A stretch of DNA of 22,898 nucleotides from Limnovirga sp038203525 (GCA_038203525.1 JBBRDW010000073.1:1-22898), one strand, 5' to 3'. Numbered from the stretch's first letter, positions 15,244-22,777 are shown. Notes: a model not told the origin generated them from the sequence alone. Numbers and translations: made by a program.

Positions 15244-15320
15244 TCCCGGCTGCATTGCAGCAGGTAATAATCAACTGTTGAAAGCCAGGTTAACCCGCCG
15301 ATGGTGCCTATTGTTTTCAT
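15243..15320 (-). pseudogene. N-terminal fragment of an aspartate/glutamate racemase
   Basis: ATG 15320 starts MKTIGTIGGLTWLSTVDYY, the hallmark N-terminus of Asp/Glu racemases (IGxIGGxxxxST..YY). After about 25 codons the similarity stops where the transposase remnant begins. The rest of the gene is not in the window, so an insertion followed by deletion removed it. The protein would have interconverted D- and L-aspartate or glutamate. Confidence 0.6.
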
Positions 15321-15350
15321 TAAAAATATCGGAGCAGGGTATATTTTAGC

Positions 15351-15465
15351 AAGCAAGGAGGCTAAGAGGCAATAAGGCAATAAGGCAAAGAGGCAAGGAG
15401 GGAAGGAGGTAACAAGGCAATGAGGGAAGGTGGCAAAGAGGCAAAGAGGGAATGATGCAAGGATT
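15351..15465. repeat. GGCAA-type minisatellite
   Basis: Degenerate 8-9 bp units of AGGCAAWA, AGGCAAAG and AGGGAAGG run for about 115 bp. A short relative (GGCCACAAGGCAACGAGGCA) lies at 19608-19627 between two R1 copies. The rest of 15466-15729 holds the palindrome TCCGCC-TTG-GGCGGA (15514-15528) and no gene I can support. Confidence 0.7.
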
Positions 15466-15729
15466 GTGAAAGCATCATGAACTAGGGGCTGAAGAATAGG
15501 AATGGTGCATTCTTCCGCCTTGGGCGGACTCATGCGCTCCGGATTCTCTAATAAGGTTTATCTCAGGGAATATTGCCGGAAACAGTACTTGCAAGGCCAG
15601 AGAAATGGTTAAAAATGTGAGGCCTGTTGTCTTGTCAGATTGCAGTAGATTTTGGCACACCCATCGTATTTGGGGAAATAAATAAAAATTTTGTAAAGCC
15701 AGCTTATTGATATTCAATGGCGAATCTTC

Positions 15730-15833
15730 CGCTTCAATCTACGCTAAGATAAAAGCTGCATAAAGCACCCAACTGTACAAGAGTGCGACGCAACAAAAGC
15801 TGCATAAAAATTTGAAGCCGGGTACAAAAATTA
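15730..15833 (+). repeat. R2-R1 modular repeat, reference copy
   Basis: R2 (CGCTTCAATCTACGCTAAG, 15730-15748, then ATAAAAGCTG) is followed by R1 (GTACAAGAGTGCGACGCAAC, 15775-15794) and the R1 tail GCCGGGTACAAAAATTA (15817-15833). It is one of the best preserved two-module copies. It lies downstream of the dnaJ terminator. Confidence 0.8.
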
Positions 15834-15881
15834 ATACTTATTGGTAGGGTAGGGGTATAGGTTGGAAGAGATAATGCCAAC

Positions 15882-15908
15882 AAAAAAGCCCTGCAATTAC
15901 AGGGCTTT
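15882..15908 (-). terminator. Rho-independent terminator of grpE-dnaJ
   Basis: On the minus strand AAAGCCCTG-TAATTG-CAGGGCTTTTTTG forms a perfect stem followed by a T-run, 18 bases after the dnaJ stop. It closely resembles the terminator at 3591-3620. Confidence 0.9.
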
Positions 15909-15925
15909 GGTATCGTGCGTTTTGC

Positions 15926-17092
15926 TTAAGTAAAAACTTCTTTTACCCGATCGAAGAAACTCTTTTCGCTCTTGCCGGGCTGGGGTTTAAAGTTGGGGCT
16001 TGCATTTAATTTTTCGAGCATTTCTTTTTCTTCACCAGTTACGTTTTGGGGAGTCCAGATATTTACGTGTATGAGCTGGTCGCCTTTTGCATAGCCGTTT
16101 ACATCGGGGAAACCTTTTCCTTTTAACCTGAATATTTTACCGCTTTGGGTACCTGGTGGTATTTTTATTTTAACCCGACCGTCAATTGTGGGCACTTCTA
16201 TGCTTGTGCCAAAAGCAGCGTCAGGGAAAGTGATGTGGAGTTCGAATGCTACGTTTAACCCATCGCGCTGCAGTTCTTTATGCGCCTCTTCTTCTACGAG
16301 TATAATAAGATCGCCGGGTGCACCGCTGCGTTCGCCGGCATTACCTTTGCCGTTCAAACTTAACTGCATACCTTCCTGTACGCCGGCGGGAATATCTACA
16401 CTTACCATTTCTTCGCCATAAACCCGTCCTTCGCCTTTGCACGCGCCGCATTTTGCAGTAACGGTGGTTCCCTCGCCGCTACAGGTTGGGCAGGTAGTTA
16501 CAGTTTGCATTTGCCCTAGGAAGGTATTGGTAACCTTGCGTACCTGGCCGCTTCCGCCACAAGTGCCGCAGGTTTGTACACTGCCTTTGTCTTTTGCGCC
16601 GGAGCCACCGCAGGTATTGCAACCTACATATTTTTTTACTTTTATGGTTTTGCTTACGCCCCTGGCGGCTTCTTCGAACGTGAGCTTTAATTTTACGCGT
16701 AGATTGCTTCCACGGGTACCGCGGCTGCGGCTTGTGCTGCTGCCACCTCTTCTGCCACCGCCAAAGAAATTGCCGAAAACATCGTCGCCAAAAATATCGC
16801 CGAACTGGCTGAAAATATCTTCCATATTTCCGCTGCCGGGGTGAAAGCCACCACCACCTGCTCCGGGACTAAATGCCTGGTGACCGAAGCGGTCGTACTT
16901 GGCACGCTTATCTGCATCACTTAATACTTCGTAGGCTTCGGCGGCTTCTTTAAATTTATCTTCGGCTGATTTATCGCCGGGGTTGCGGTCGGGGTGAAAC
17001 TGCATAGCCACTTTGCGATAAGCTTTTTTTATCTCATCGGCAGTGCTTGTTTTGCTAACCGCCAGAATTTCGTAATAATCTCTTTTTGCCAT
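15926..17092 (-). CDS. dnaJ: Chaperone DnaJ (Hsp40)
   Basis: This 388-residue type I Hsp40 delivers unfolded clients to DnaK and stimulates its ATPase, in the cytoplasm. The J-domain (4-68) contains HPD at 33-35. A Gly/Phe-rich linker follows (about 75-125; GAGGGGFHPGSG, FFGGGRRGG). The zinc-binding domain has four CxxCxGxG repeats (CNTCGGSG, CGTCGGSG, CPTCSGEG, CGACKGEG). Two client-binding beta domains and a C-terminal dimer region complete it. Length is standard. I chose ATG 17092 (MAKRDYYEIL), the family start, over the upstream in-frame codon. The gene follows grpE by 75 bp and ends in a strong terminator, so the two form an operon. dnaK is not in the window. Confidence 0.97.
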   Translation of the reverse strand: MAKRDYYEILAVSKTSTADEIKKAYRKVAMQFHPDRNPGDKSAEDKFKEAAEAYEVLSDADKRAKYDRFGHQAFSPGAGGGGFHPGSGNMEDIFSQFGDIFGDDVFGNFFGGGRRGGSSTSRSRGTRGSNLRVKLKLTFEEAARGVSKTIKVKKYVGCNTCGGSGAKDKGSVQTCGTCGGSGQVRKVTNTFLGQMQTVTTCPTCSGEGTTVTAKCGACKGEGRVYGEEMVSVDIPAGVQEGMQLSLNGKGNAGERSGAPGDLIILVEEEAHKELQRDGLNVAFELHITFPDAAFGTSIEVPTIDGRVKIKIPPGTQSGKIFRLKGKGFPDVNGYAKGDQLIHVNIWTPQNVTGEEKEMLEKLNASPNFKPQPGKSEKSFFDRVKEVFT

Positions 17093-17167
17093 AATTAAAC
17101 GTAACAACTACAGGTAAACGATTGCCTTAACCGGCCCGCAGGCTAATGGTTTAGGTGAATAATAGAT

Positions 17168-17740
17168 TTATTTTCCGGTAACCACTTTTGCAAAGCGTAT
17201 GATCTTGTTGTTAAGATAATAGCCTTTTTGCACTTCGTCTACCACTTTGCCCTTTAATTTGGGGGAGGGTGCGGGAATTTCGGTGATCGCTTCATGTTTC
17301 TCCACGTCAAAATCGGTATGAATGCTTTCCATTGCTTTTAAACCCTTTGCCTGCATCGTATTGCGGAGCTTGGAAAAAATAAGCTGTATGCCTTCTTTTA
17401 CCTGGTCAATGTCTGTAGACTGCGGCATTTGTTTTTCGGCCCGGTCACAATCGTCTAACACATCAAGCAGCGAAATGATCACGTCTTTGCCGGCAGTTAG
17501 CATAAGTTCATTCTTCTCTTTTGCAGTACGGCGGCGGAAATTATCAAACTCTGCATATAGGCGGATGTATTTATCTTTCTGTTCGGCCAGTTCCATCTTT
17601 AATCTTTCGTAGGCGCTTTCATTTTCAATCGGTTCATTTAAATGATTGGTGCCTGCTGCATTTTCGTCAGCATTTATTGAATATTCAGCCGTTTCAACAG
17701 TATTATCCTGTTCACTGTCTTTCATTTCTTTATCTTCCAT
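17168..17740 (-). CDS. grpE: Nucleotide exchange factor GrpE
   Basis: This 190-residue protein releases ADP from DnaK and so closes the DnaK-DnaJ cycle. The first 45 residues are acidic and disordered (MEDKEMKDSEQDNTVE). A long dimerising coiled coil follows (about 46-110, with YAEFDNFRRRTAKEK, the GrpE hallmark). The small C-terminal beta domain contacts DnaK (VEKHEAITEIP, VVDEVQKGYYLNNKIIRFAK). It is complete, and precedes dnaJ in the same operon. Upstream lies a perfect 6-3-6 palindrome (17765-17779) that could be a regulator site. No CIRCE element is seen. Confidence 0.96.
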   Translation of the reverse strand: MEDKEMKDSEQDNTVETAEYSINADENAAGTNHLNEPIENESAYERLKMELAEQKDKYIRLYAEFDNFRRRTAKEKNELMLTAGKDVIISLLDVLDDCDRAEKQMPQSTDIDQVKEGIQLIFSKLRNTMQAKGLKAMESIHTDFDVEKHEAITEIPAPSPKLKGKVVDEVQKGYYLNNKIIRFAKVVTGK

Positions 17741-17764
17741 AGTAATTTATTGATGCACCAACTG

Positions 17765-17779
17765 GGCAAAAAATTTGCC
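17765..17779. promoter_or_regulatory. Palindrome upstream of grpE
   Basis: GGCAAA-AAA-TTTGCC is a perfect inverted repeat 25 bases before the grpE start. It could be an operator or a short hairpin in the leader. The wider gap 17741-18097 holds no gene; at 17888-17915 it has CTTTTTTATCTTGAAAC then AAAAAAGAGTAAC, a stem that also occurs in both 397-bp repeats. Confidence 0.35.
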
Positions 17780-18097
17780 AAGGCGGTGTAAATGGAAAAA
17801 TTGGCAGATGGGTATGTTGGTTTAAATTTATTTAGCATGATAAAGTTAGGCCGCGAAGGTGTTTTGTAATGGCAATCCTGCTATTTGCTTTTTTATCTTG
17901 AAACAAAAAAGAGTAACCAAAAAAATCAGGAAAGAGAAGAATTGCTCATGGCATTCTATTTTTATGGCGTTCGCGAATCTCCTTCTTCGATTTCAGCACT
18001 ATCCTTCCTATCGTCCTGATTTAACTTTTTACTGCTGTGAGTTGGGCAATGGAGCACTGGCGAGCACTTTGCTTGCAATATTTGCTACTTTTAAAAT

Positions 18098-18892
18098 CTA
18101 GTAAGCCAGATCGTATTCGAGTGAGGCAGGTCTATTAAACATTTCGGAAAGGCTGCTGGTGAAAGTGATGGTCTTTTTGTCATCGGATAAAACAGCATTG
18201 GAACCTTTATAGTTTTTTACAGTAGCGGGTAAAACGTAGGTGATTTTGTAGTTGACCTCGCCCAAAAAGGCACTCATTTGTTTCATGCTCTGCAGGCTGG
18301 GGTTACTGGCAATAAGTTTGTCAACAACCGAAGAATCTATTAATTTATTGGTGATCCTTGTTCCGTCTATACGCAAGGTAAAAGCGTTCTGTAGCGGATT
18401 GGTAACCTGATCAAAACCTGGGGCTTTGGGTTGCATGCTTTCGAATTGATCCGCCTCCGGCGAATCGCCCATCATTTTATCGGTAAGATTAATTTTTTCC
18501 ATCGCAGTTACCATTTGTGTTTTAATCAGTGGTAGTTCTGCAACATTTTTAAAAGGAATATTAATGGCAAATTTCATTTCGTCTTTTTCTTCATCAATAT
18601 GCATGGCAAAGGCGCCATTTTTAAGCATCTCTTTTTCTGATGCGGTTAGGATGGTGGAAGTATCAGTATAATCTTTAAAAAGAATTACGGTATCTTTTTT
18701 CTGTAATGCGGTTTCGCCATTTTCTGCACTGCCACCGAACGCCTTGAGCTGCTGCATGATACCGCTGATATCCATCGTAATATTATAGCTTCCGCTGTTA
18801 TCTGTATTAATAGTTGTTTTCTCTTCTGTTTCAAAACAGGAAGCAAATAATATGCTTAACCCAAGCGCCAAAAAGAAAGATCTTTTGTTCAT
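18098..18892 (-). CDS. Predicted lipoprotein, unknown function
   Basis: This 264-residue protein has a signal peptide and a lipobox (LFASC, Cys19). It is probably anchored in the outer membrane facing the periplasm. The mature part starts with an acidic stretch (FETEEKTTINTDNSGSYNIT) and is predicted to alternate strands and helices. I see no catalytic motif. Bacteroidota have a broad family of such proteins with an N-terminal NSGSYNITMDISG-like motif. Its start is 24 bp after the batC stop, so it is probably the last gene of the batB-batC transcript. In typical bat loci batD occupies this place, and this protein is not BatD. The function is unknown. Confidence 0.75.
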   Translation of the reverse strand: MNKRSFFLALGLSILFASCFETEEKTTINTDNSGSYNITMDISGIMQQLKAFGGSAENGETALQKKDTVILFKDYTDTSTILTASEKEMLKNGAFAMHIDEEKDEMKFAINIPFKNVAELPLIKTQMVTAMEKINLTDKMMGDSPEADQFESMQPKAPGFDQVTNPLQNAFTLRIDGTRITNKLIDSSVVDKLIASNPSLQSMKQMSAFLGEVNYKITYVLPATVKNYKGSNAVLSDDKKTITFTSSLSEMFNRPASLEYDLAY

Positions 18893-18916
18893 TTTCTATT
18901 TTTTAAAAAGTAATTT

Positions 18917-19525
18917 TTACCAGTCTTTACCGTGCTGTGTAGCGTTGTTTTTTTTCTGCAGCATTTTTTGTAATTGTTTTTCTTTATCGCGCAGCTCATT
19001 AAACTTTTGTTCCAACATTTCTTTATCGGGCTCTTTTTTTTTGTTTTTGTCCTGTTTTGTTTTGTCCTGATTTTTTGTGTTCTGTTGTGGCGAATTCTGC
19101 TGTTTTTTCTTAAGCTCATTTATTGCTTTCTGAAGGTTTTCCCTTGTATCATTATCCTCCGGTGTTAAGGTAAGCGATTGCTTAAAAGCTTCTATGGCAT
19201 CTTCCAGTTTCTTTTGCTGCGCCTGCGCCACACCTTTGTTGTAGAGTGCTTTCGATTTCAAAATTATGTCATCAGATGAGGCACTTTCATCGTAATACTT
19301 TTCGGCCTCTGCAAAATTATTTTGCCGCTGCAAAGCATTGCCAAGATTAAAGTTAGCGGTACTGTTTTTTTGATCTAAGCCCAGTACTTTCCTGTACAGT
19401 TCTGCGGCATTTTTAAAGTCGCCTTTTCTGTAGGCATCATTGCCATCTTTAATAATGGTGTTTGCTTCCTGCGCTGTAACGGCAACTGCAAAAAACATGG
19501 ATATTATGGTTAGAGATATTTTCAA
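18917..19525 (-). CDS. batC: BatC-like TPR protein
   Basis: From the TTG at 19525 this gives 202 residues: MKISLTIISMFFAVAVTAQE, a good signal peptide. Three TPR repeats follow (about 22-125; KDGNDAYRKGDFKNAAELYR, then NLGNALQRQNNFAEAEKYYD and NKGVAQAQQKKLEDAIEAFK). The tail is a Gln/Lys/Asn-rich helix (KKKQQNSPQQNTKNQDKTKQ). This is the BatC architecture of the Bacteroides aerotolerance locus. It is thought to act in the periplasm with VWA proteins BatA and BatB. There is no ATG at the family position: an ATG at 19498 would cut the signal peptide, and the longer frame to 19627 runs through an R1 copy and is not believable. The usual ATG may have been lost when R1 inserted upstream. Confidence 0.8.
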   Translation of the reverse strand: MKISLTIISMFFAVAVTAQEANTIIKDGNDAYRKGDFKNAAELYRKVLGLDQKNSTANFNLGNALQRQNNFAEAEKYYDESASSDDIILKSKALYNKGVAQAQQKKLEDAIEAFKQSLTLTPEDNDTRENLQKAINELKKKQQNSPQQNTKNQDKTKQDKNKKKEPDKEMLEQKFNELRDKEKQLQKMLQKKNNATQHGKDW

Positions 19526-19540
19526 TTTTATTTTAATTTT

Positions 19541-19594
19541 TTTGGTCCGGTCACCTAATCTTTGTTCGGCTTTGGTTGCGTCGCACTCTTGTAC
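19541..19594 (-). repeat. R1 repeat copy, upstream of batC
   Basis: The R1 tail TTTGGTCCGGTCAC (19541-19554) and core TTGCGTCGCACTCTTGTAC (19576-19594) stand on the minus strand. It ends 16 bases before the batC start codon. R2 is missing; a GGCAA minisatellite scrap follows instead. Confidence 0.85.
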
Positions 19595-19690
19595 TTTAGA
19601 ACGCAAGGCCACAAGGCAACGAGGCAATAAGCAAGTCCTTTCAGTAATCTGTTTATTGTTCCTTGTTTAGTGTTTATCATTGCTCTGAAC

Positions 19691-19750
19691 GTACAAGAGT
19701 GCGACGCAACAAAGTCTCCATGAAAAACTGTGGCTGGGCCCATAAAAATA
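19691..19750 (+). repeat. R1 repeat copy, inverted partner
   Basis: GTACAAGAGTGCGACGCAAC (19691-19710) and GGCTGGGCCCATAAAAATA (19732-19750). It faces the copy at 19541-19594 in opposite orientation, about 100 bp apart, so the batB-batC gap could fold into a large stem-loop. The bases between (19595-19690) hold no gene. Confidence 0.85.
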
Positions 19751-19805
19751 TTACCTTCTATATTATACTGCAAATATTACCCGGCGTGTAAAATAAACCG
19801 GCTGT

Positions 19806-20843
19806 TTACTGCGGAACAGCGTTTTTAAAACCATTTTTGTTTTTCATTTTCATGCCAACTGTTTCAGGAATAAAAACTTCAAACACAAGGAGCATAACGG
19901 CAAGCGCAATAATGAAAGGCGCAAAAGAAAAATATTCTCTTTCACCGGTTTTGCCTTCTATAAATTTTTTTTCCATACCGTTTAACTGGCTACTTACTTC
20001 GTTGGCGGTAACCAATACATTTTGCAAATAAAAATAATTGCCACCTGTTTTCGCTGCAATATTTTTCAATGCCTCTTCATTTAATTTACTAATGACGGTT
20101 TTACCATTTTCATCGGTTTTGAAAGTGCCGGCTCCCGGCTCCATAATGGTGGAACCCTGCAGGGTTCCAATGCCAATGGTATAAACCACCACGCCGTTGT
20201 CGGATAACTGCTGCAGCGCATTGTCAATGCCTGCATCATGATCTTCGCCGTCTGTTATCAGTACTACGGCTTTATGTTTTTTCTCTTTTGTATCCAGTGA
20301 AGTGTTACAAAGTTTAAGCACATCTCCTATTACGGTTCCCTGCACGGCAACAGCATCCGGCGAGGCATTTGCAATAAACATTTTAGCCTGTGTAATATCT
20401 GGTGTTAAGGGCATTTGCAAATAAGCCTGGCCGGCAAATACTGCAATACCAATGCGGTTATTTTCCAGTTTATCTACCAGTAAACCAACCAATTGCTTTG
20501 CTCGTTCCAGCCGGGATGGTTTAATATCGTTGCTCAGCATGCTTTTGCTCACGTCGAGGGCAAACATAATATCAATACCGGCGGTGTTTTCCTTTCCGGC
20601 TACAACAGGTTTTCGCAGGTTGGCGGCGGCCATAATACACAGGGCAATCGCGATTAATACCGCAATGAATTTTATTCTATATAAACGCGGTGAATAGTCA
20701 GCCGTAAGCCTGTCGATCAGTTCTTCATCGCCGAGTGTTTTTTTTGTTTTTGCCTTCCAGCGTATAACAAGCACAAACAATGCAGTAAGCGGCGCCAACA
20801 GCAGCAGCCCAAACAAAAATTCTATGTGTTCAAATACCGGCAT
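19806..20843 (-). CDS. batB: BatB-like von Willebrand factor A protein
   Basis: This 345-residue protein starts at ATG 20843 (MPVFEHIEFLFGLLLLAPLT). Membrane helices lie at residues 9-28 and 57-75, and another at about 306-325. The VWA domain (about 88-285) has the MIDAS motif DVSKS (97-101), a Thr in GTVIGDVL and Asp in VLITDGEDHD, so metal binding is expected. This is the BatB plan: a VWA domain anchored in the inner membrane facing the periplasm, thought to assemble with BatA and BatC. Homologues in Bacteroides help aerotolerance. I rejected the upstream codon at 20897 because it precedes the family start and lies near an R1 copy. No batA or moxR is visible upstream. Confidence 0.85.
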   Translation of the reverse strand: MPVFEHIEFLFGLLLLAPLTALFVLVIRWKAKTKKTLGDEELIDRLTADYSPRLYRIKFIAVLIAIALCIMAAANLRKPVVAGKENTAGIDIMFALDVSKSMLSNDIKPSRLERAKQLVGLLVDKLENNRIGIAVFAGQAYLQMPLTPDITQAKMFIANASPDAVAVQGTVIGDVLKLCNTSLDTKEKKHKAVVLITDGEDHDAGIDNALQQLSDNGVVVYTIGIGTLQGSTIMEPGAGTFKTDENGKTVISKLNEEALKNIAAKTGGNYFYLQNVLVTANEVSSQLNGMEKKFIEGKTGEREYFSFAPFIIALAVMLLVFEVFIPETVGMKMKNKNGFKNAVPQ

Positions 20844-20948
20844 AAATAATTGCTGCAATCTACAAGCATCCTGCCAGAATGAAAAGTGAAAAAACAACAG
20901 GCGTATAAAAACTGCAACATTAAACAGTGGTCAATTTTTGAAACGGAT

Positions 20949-21093
20949 ATATTTATGGGCCCGGCAAAAGTTCTCTGGTCATTTTTGCTTGCGTCGCACT
21001 CTTTTACGTCCAGATACTTTATTGAGCTTTTATCACAGCGAAGATTGAGGCAAATTGCTGTTGTTCAGACGACCATCATCGGCGAGGCGACCA
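20949..21093 (-). repeat. R1-R2-R3 modular repeat, full copy
   Basis: The tail TTTATGGGCCCGGCAAAAG (20953-20971), R1 core TTGCGTCGCACTCTTTTAC (20989-21007), R2 ATTGAGCTTTTATCACAGCG then AAGATTGAGGC (21021-21051), and a decayed R3 (GTTGTTCAGACGACCATC, 21060-21077) come in this order. It fills the gap between batB and the arginyltransferase-like gene. No further gene is seen in 20844-21118. Confidence 0.8.
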
Positions 21094-21118
21094 ATAGCGG
21101 CGAAAAGACAGAGAATTT

Positions 21119-21811
21119 TTACTGCGCTATATTATCTATTGCATCCAATACCGCAGGGTTATAATTGATCCATGTGTTCAGCTCCGGAATAAATAATTCA
21201 GCGGCAGATTTATCAATAAAAAGTTTGTAATCAAATTTAGGATAACCATATACAATATAACCCGGATAGTACCATTGCATACCATTGTTTAAAGCATGTT
21301 CCATCTTAAGTAACATCAGGTATTTGCCCAGGCTATATTTTTTATAAGCCGGGTCATAAAAGTTCATAATGCCTGCAATACTGTTGTTGCCTGTATCAAA
21401 AATGCCAGCAGCGATCAGTTTATTCTCCTCTCTTATTTCAATGATGTGCGAATTAAATATGTTGCCGGCCTGATGCCCCATGTAAATCCAATTTTCAACA
21501 GATTCTGCGGCTTCAAAGTCAATACCGGCTTTGTAACGTGAATATAGTGCTTCTGTTTCGGCAGTTATTTCCAAATGTTTAACCGTTGTAACAAACCGGT
21601 TATTTGCTGCTATCATTTTTTGCTGACTTTTTCCTAACCTAACTTTAAGCAGGTTGTAACGCAGCCAGTAAACGCGGTAAACAATATCATCCCTTACAAT
21701 ATAGTTGGTGGTAAAAATTCCCTGCCCCATTCGGTACCAGCCTTTAAGCAGGAAGGTATCGAGTTGTTGCGCACTGAGATTTTCAGGATAATAAATTCCG
21801 GGTTCTGTCAT
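21119..21811 (-). CDS. Arginyl-tRNA--protein transferase-like (GNAT) protein
   Basis: This 230-residue protein has a C-terminal half (about 150-230) matching the acyltransferase core of Ate1/Bpt aminoacyl-tRNA-protein transferases: NFYDPAYKKYSLGKYLMLLK, MEHALNNGMQWYYPGYIVYG and YPKFDYKLF, which is the acyl-acceptor binding signature of the GNAT fold. The N-terminal part lacks the Cys-rich block typical of eukaryotic Ate1, so the specificity (arginine, leucine, or another acyl donor) is not certain. Such enzymes add an amino acid to the N-terminus of a protein and mark it for degradation, in the cytoplasm. ATG 21811 gives a normal start (MTEPGIYYPEN). The upstream gap of 304 bp to the divergent gene holds the repeat at 21885-22021. 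Confidence 0.65.
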   Translation of the reverse strand: MTEPGIYYPENLSAQQLDTFLLKGWYRMGQGIFTTNYIVRDDIVYRVYWLRYNLLKVRLGKSQQKMIAANNRFVTTVKHLEITAETEALYSRYKAGIDFEAAESVENWIYMGHQAGNIFNSHIIEIREENKLIAAGIFDTGNNSIAGIMNFYDPAYKKYSLGKYLMLLKMEHALNNGMQWYYPGYIVYGYPKFDYKLFIDKSAAELFIPELNTWINYNPAVLDAIDNIAQ

Positions 21812-21884
21812 CTGATGAAATTAGCAGTTGCTTTTTATTTCTGTAAAAATACCCAACGTATCTAATGTTCATTAAAGATTGTTT

Positions 21885-22021
21885 ATTTACCGGCGCGGCT
21901 GAAAAATATAACTAACACCGAAACTTCGGGGTTACTTGCGCTCTTGTACGTTCAGAATATTATTGAGCTTTTATCGCAGCGAAGATTGACGCAAATTGAT
22001 GTTGGTCAGGCGACCAACATC
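21885..22021 (-). repeat. R1-R2-R3 modular repeat, full copy with perfect hairpin
   Basis: R1 is diverged (TTTACCGGCGCGGC at 21886-21899; TTGCGCTCTTGTAC at 21936-21949, with a 5-base loss in the core). R2 is ATTGAGCTTTTATCGCAGCG then AAGATTGACGC (21962-21992). R3 is a perfect 10-bp inverted repeat around AGGC (21998-22021, containing GTTGGTCAGGCGACCAAC). It lies between two divergent genes. Confidence 0.85.
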
Positions 22022-22086
22022 GGCGAAGCATAGCAAACTATAGCAAGATAATTTTCCCTAATTCTACATTCTTTTATAAGAAATGT

Positions 22087-22094
22087 TATATTTG
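22087..22094 (+). promoter_or_regulatory. TATATTTG promoter element
   Basis: TATATTTG fits TAnnTTTG, 21 bases before ATG 22116, which leaves a normal short leader. No clear TTTG -33 box is seen upstream. Confidence 0.5.
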
Positions 22095-22115
22095 AGATAA
22101 CAAAATATCTACAGC

Positions 22116-22667
22116 ATGAAGACGATAACTGCGGGAGGCAAAACGTATCAACTATATCACACAACCGGAAAGGTGGAAGAAACAGGCAAAAACATGGAAA
22201 CAAAAGTAAGCGGCGGCGGCGGTGGTGGCGGCACCTACAGCGGGTATGGCGGCACTGCACCAGTTACCATACAATCCACAACTACCATCCATGATCAGAT
22301 ATTTTTGACCGATAATCTCGGAAATGAACACTCATTTCAACTACAGGATTTTAATGTAGCCTGCAGATCTGGTAATCTTTTAACCGTATTTTGGGCTATA
22401 AAAGGAACAGATAAAACAGGCCCTTATATCGTTGTGTATAATCATACAACCGGCAACGCCTTTTACAACAAAGCATCTATGAACAAAGTATTCCGGCGTC
22501 CGGTGCTGTATATGCTTGCCGCAATACTTGGGTGCATTATTCTTGGCAGTTATATTTCCTTTTTATACGTTGGCATTATTGCTGTGCCAATTCTTTGGGT
22601 ACTCGATGGTAATAATTCAATAAAGAAATTTAAGGAAAGTCTCAATTACAATGAATTTTCCGTGTAG
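22116..22667 (+). CDS. Gly-rich two-TM membrane protein, unknown function
   Basis: The 183-residue protein has four parts: a short N-terminal strand region (1-31), a Gly-rich linker (33-46, VSGGGGGGGTYSGYGG), a beta-rich domain (about 50-115, with TIHDQIFLTDNLGNEHSFQL) and two adjacent membrane helices (about 129-147 and 149-165) before a short Lys-rich tail. There is no signal peptide, so the soluble part is probably cytoplasmic. Small proteins with a Gly linker and this order occur in several phyla, but I cannot name the family or role. It has its own promoter (TATATTTG) and is divergent from the arginyltransferase-like gene. An R3-R2-R3 cluster follows it. Confidence 0.7.
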   Translation: MKTITAGGKTYQLYHTTGKVEETGKNMETKVSGGGGGGGTYSGYGGTAPVTIQSTTTIHDQIFLTDNLGNEHSFQLQDFNVACRSGNLLTVFWAIKGTDKTGPYIVVYNHTTGNAFYNKASMNKVFRRPVLYMLAAILGCIILGSYISFLYVGIIAVPILWVLDGNNSIKKFKESLNYNEFSV

Positions 22668-22708
22668 GCTGGTCTCCGTAATAAATAAGGATACCAATCC
22701 TCTGCGCC

Positions 22709-22777
22709 ATTGTTGGTCGCCTGACCAACATCGATTCGCTTCAATCTACAATTCGCTAATGTTGGTCGCCTGACCAC
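22709..22777. repeat. R3-R2-R3 cluster
   Basis: GTTGGTCGCCTGACCAAC (22712-22729, a perfect 7-4-7 hairpin) is followed by a clipped R2 (GCTTCAATCTACAATTCGC, 22738-22756) and a second R3 (GTTGGTCGCCTGACCAC, 22761-22777). It could act as bidirectional terminator between two converging genes. Confidence 0.75.

Noticed and set aside
15231..15533. Minus-strand 100-codon frame
   Set aside because: Most of it is translated minisatellite; only its last part from ATG 15320 is real, as a racemase stub.
15475..15717. Minus-strand 80-codon frame with a hydrophobic stretch
   Set aside because: It has no family resemblance, crosses a small palindrome and sits among remnants; support is too weak to list as a gene.
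19526..19627. Longer N-terminus of batC
   Set aside because: It runs through an R1 copy and a minisatellite scrap and lacks any family resemblance; the signal peptide begins after it.
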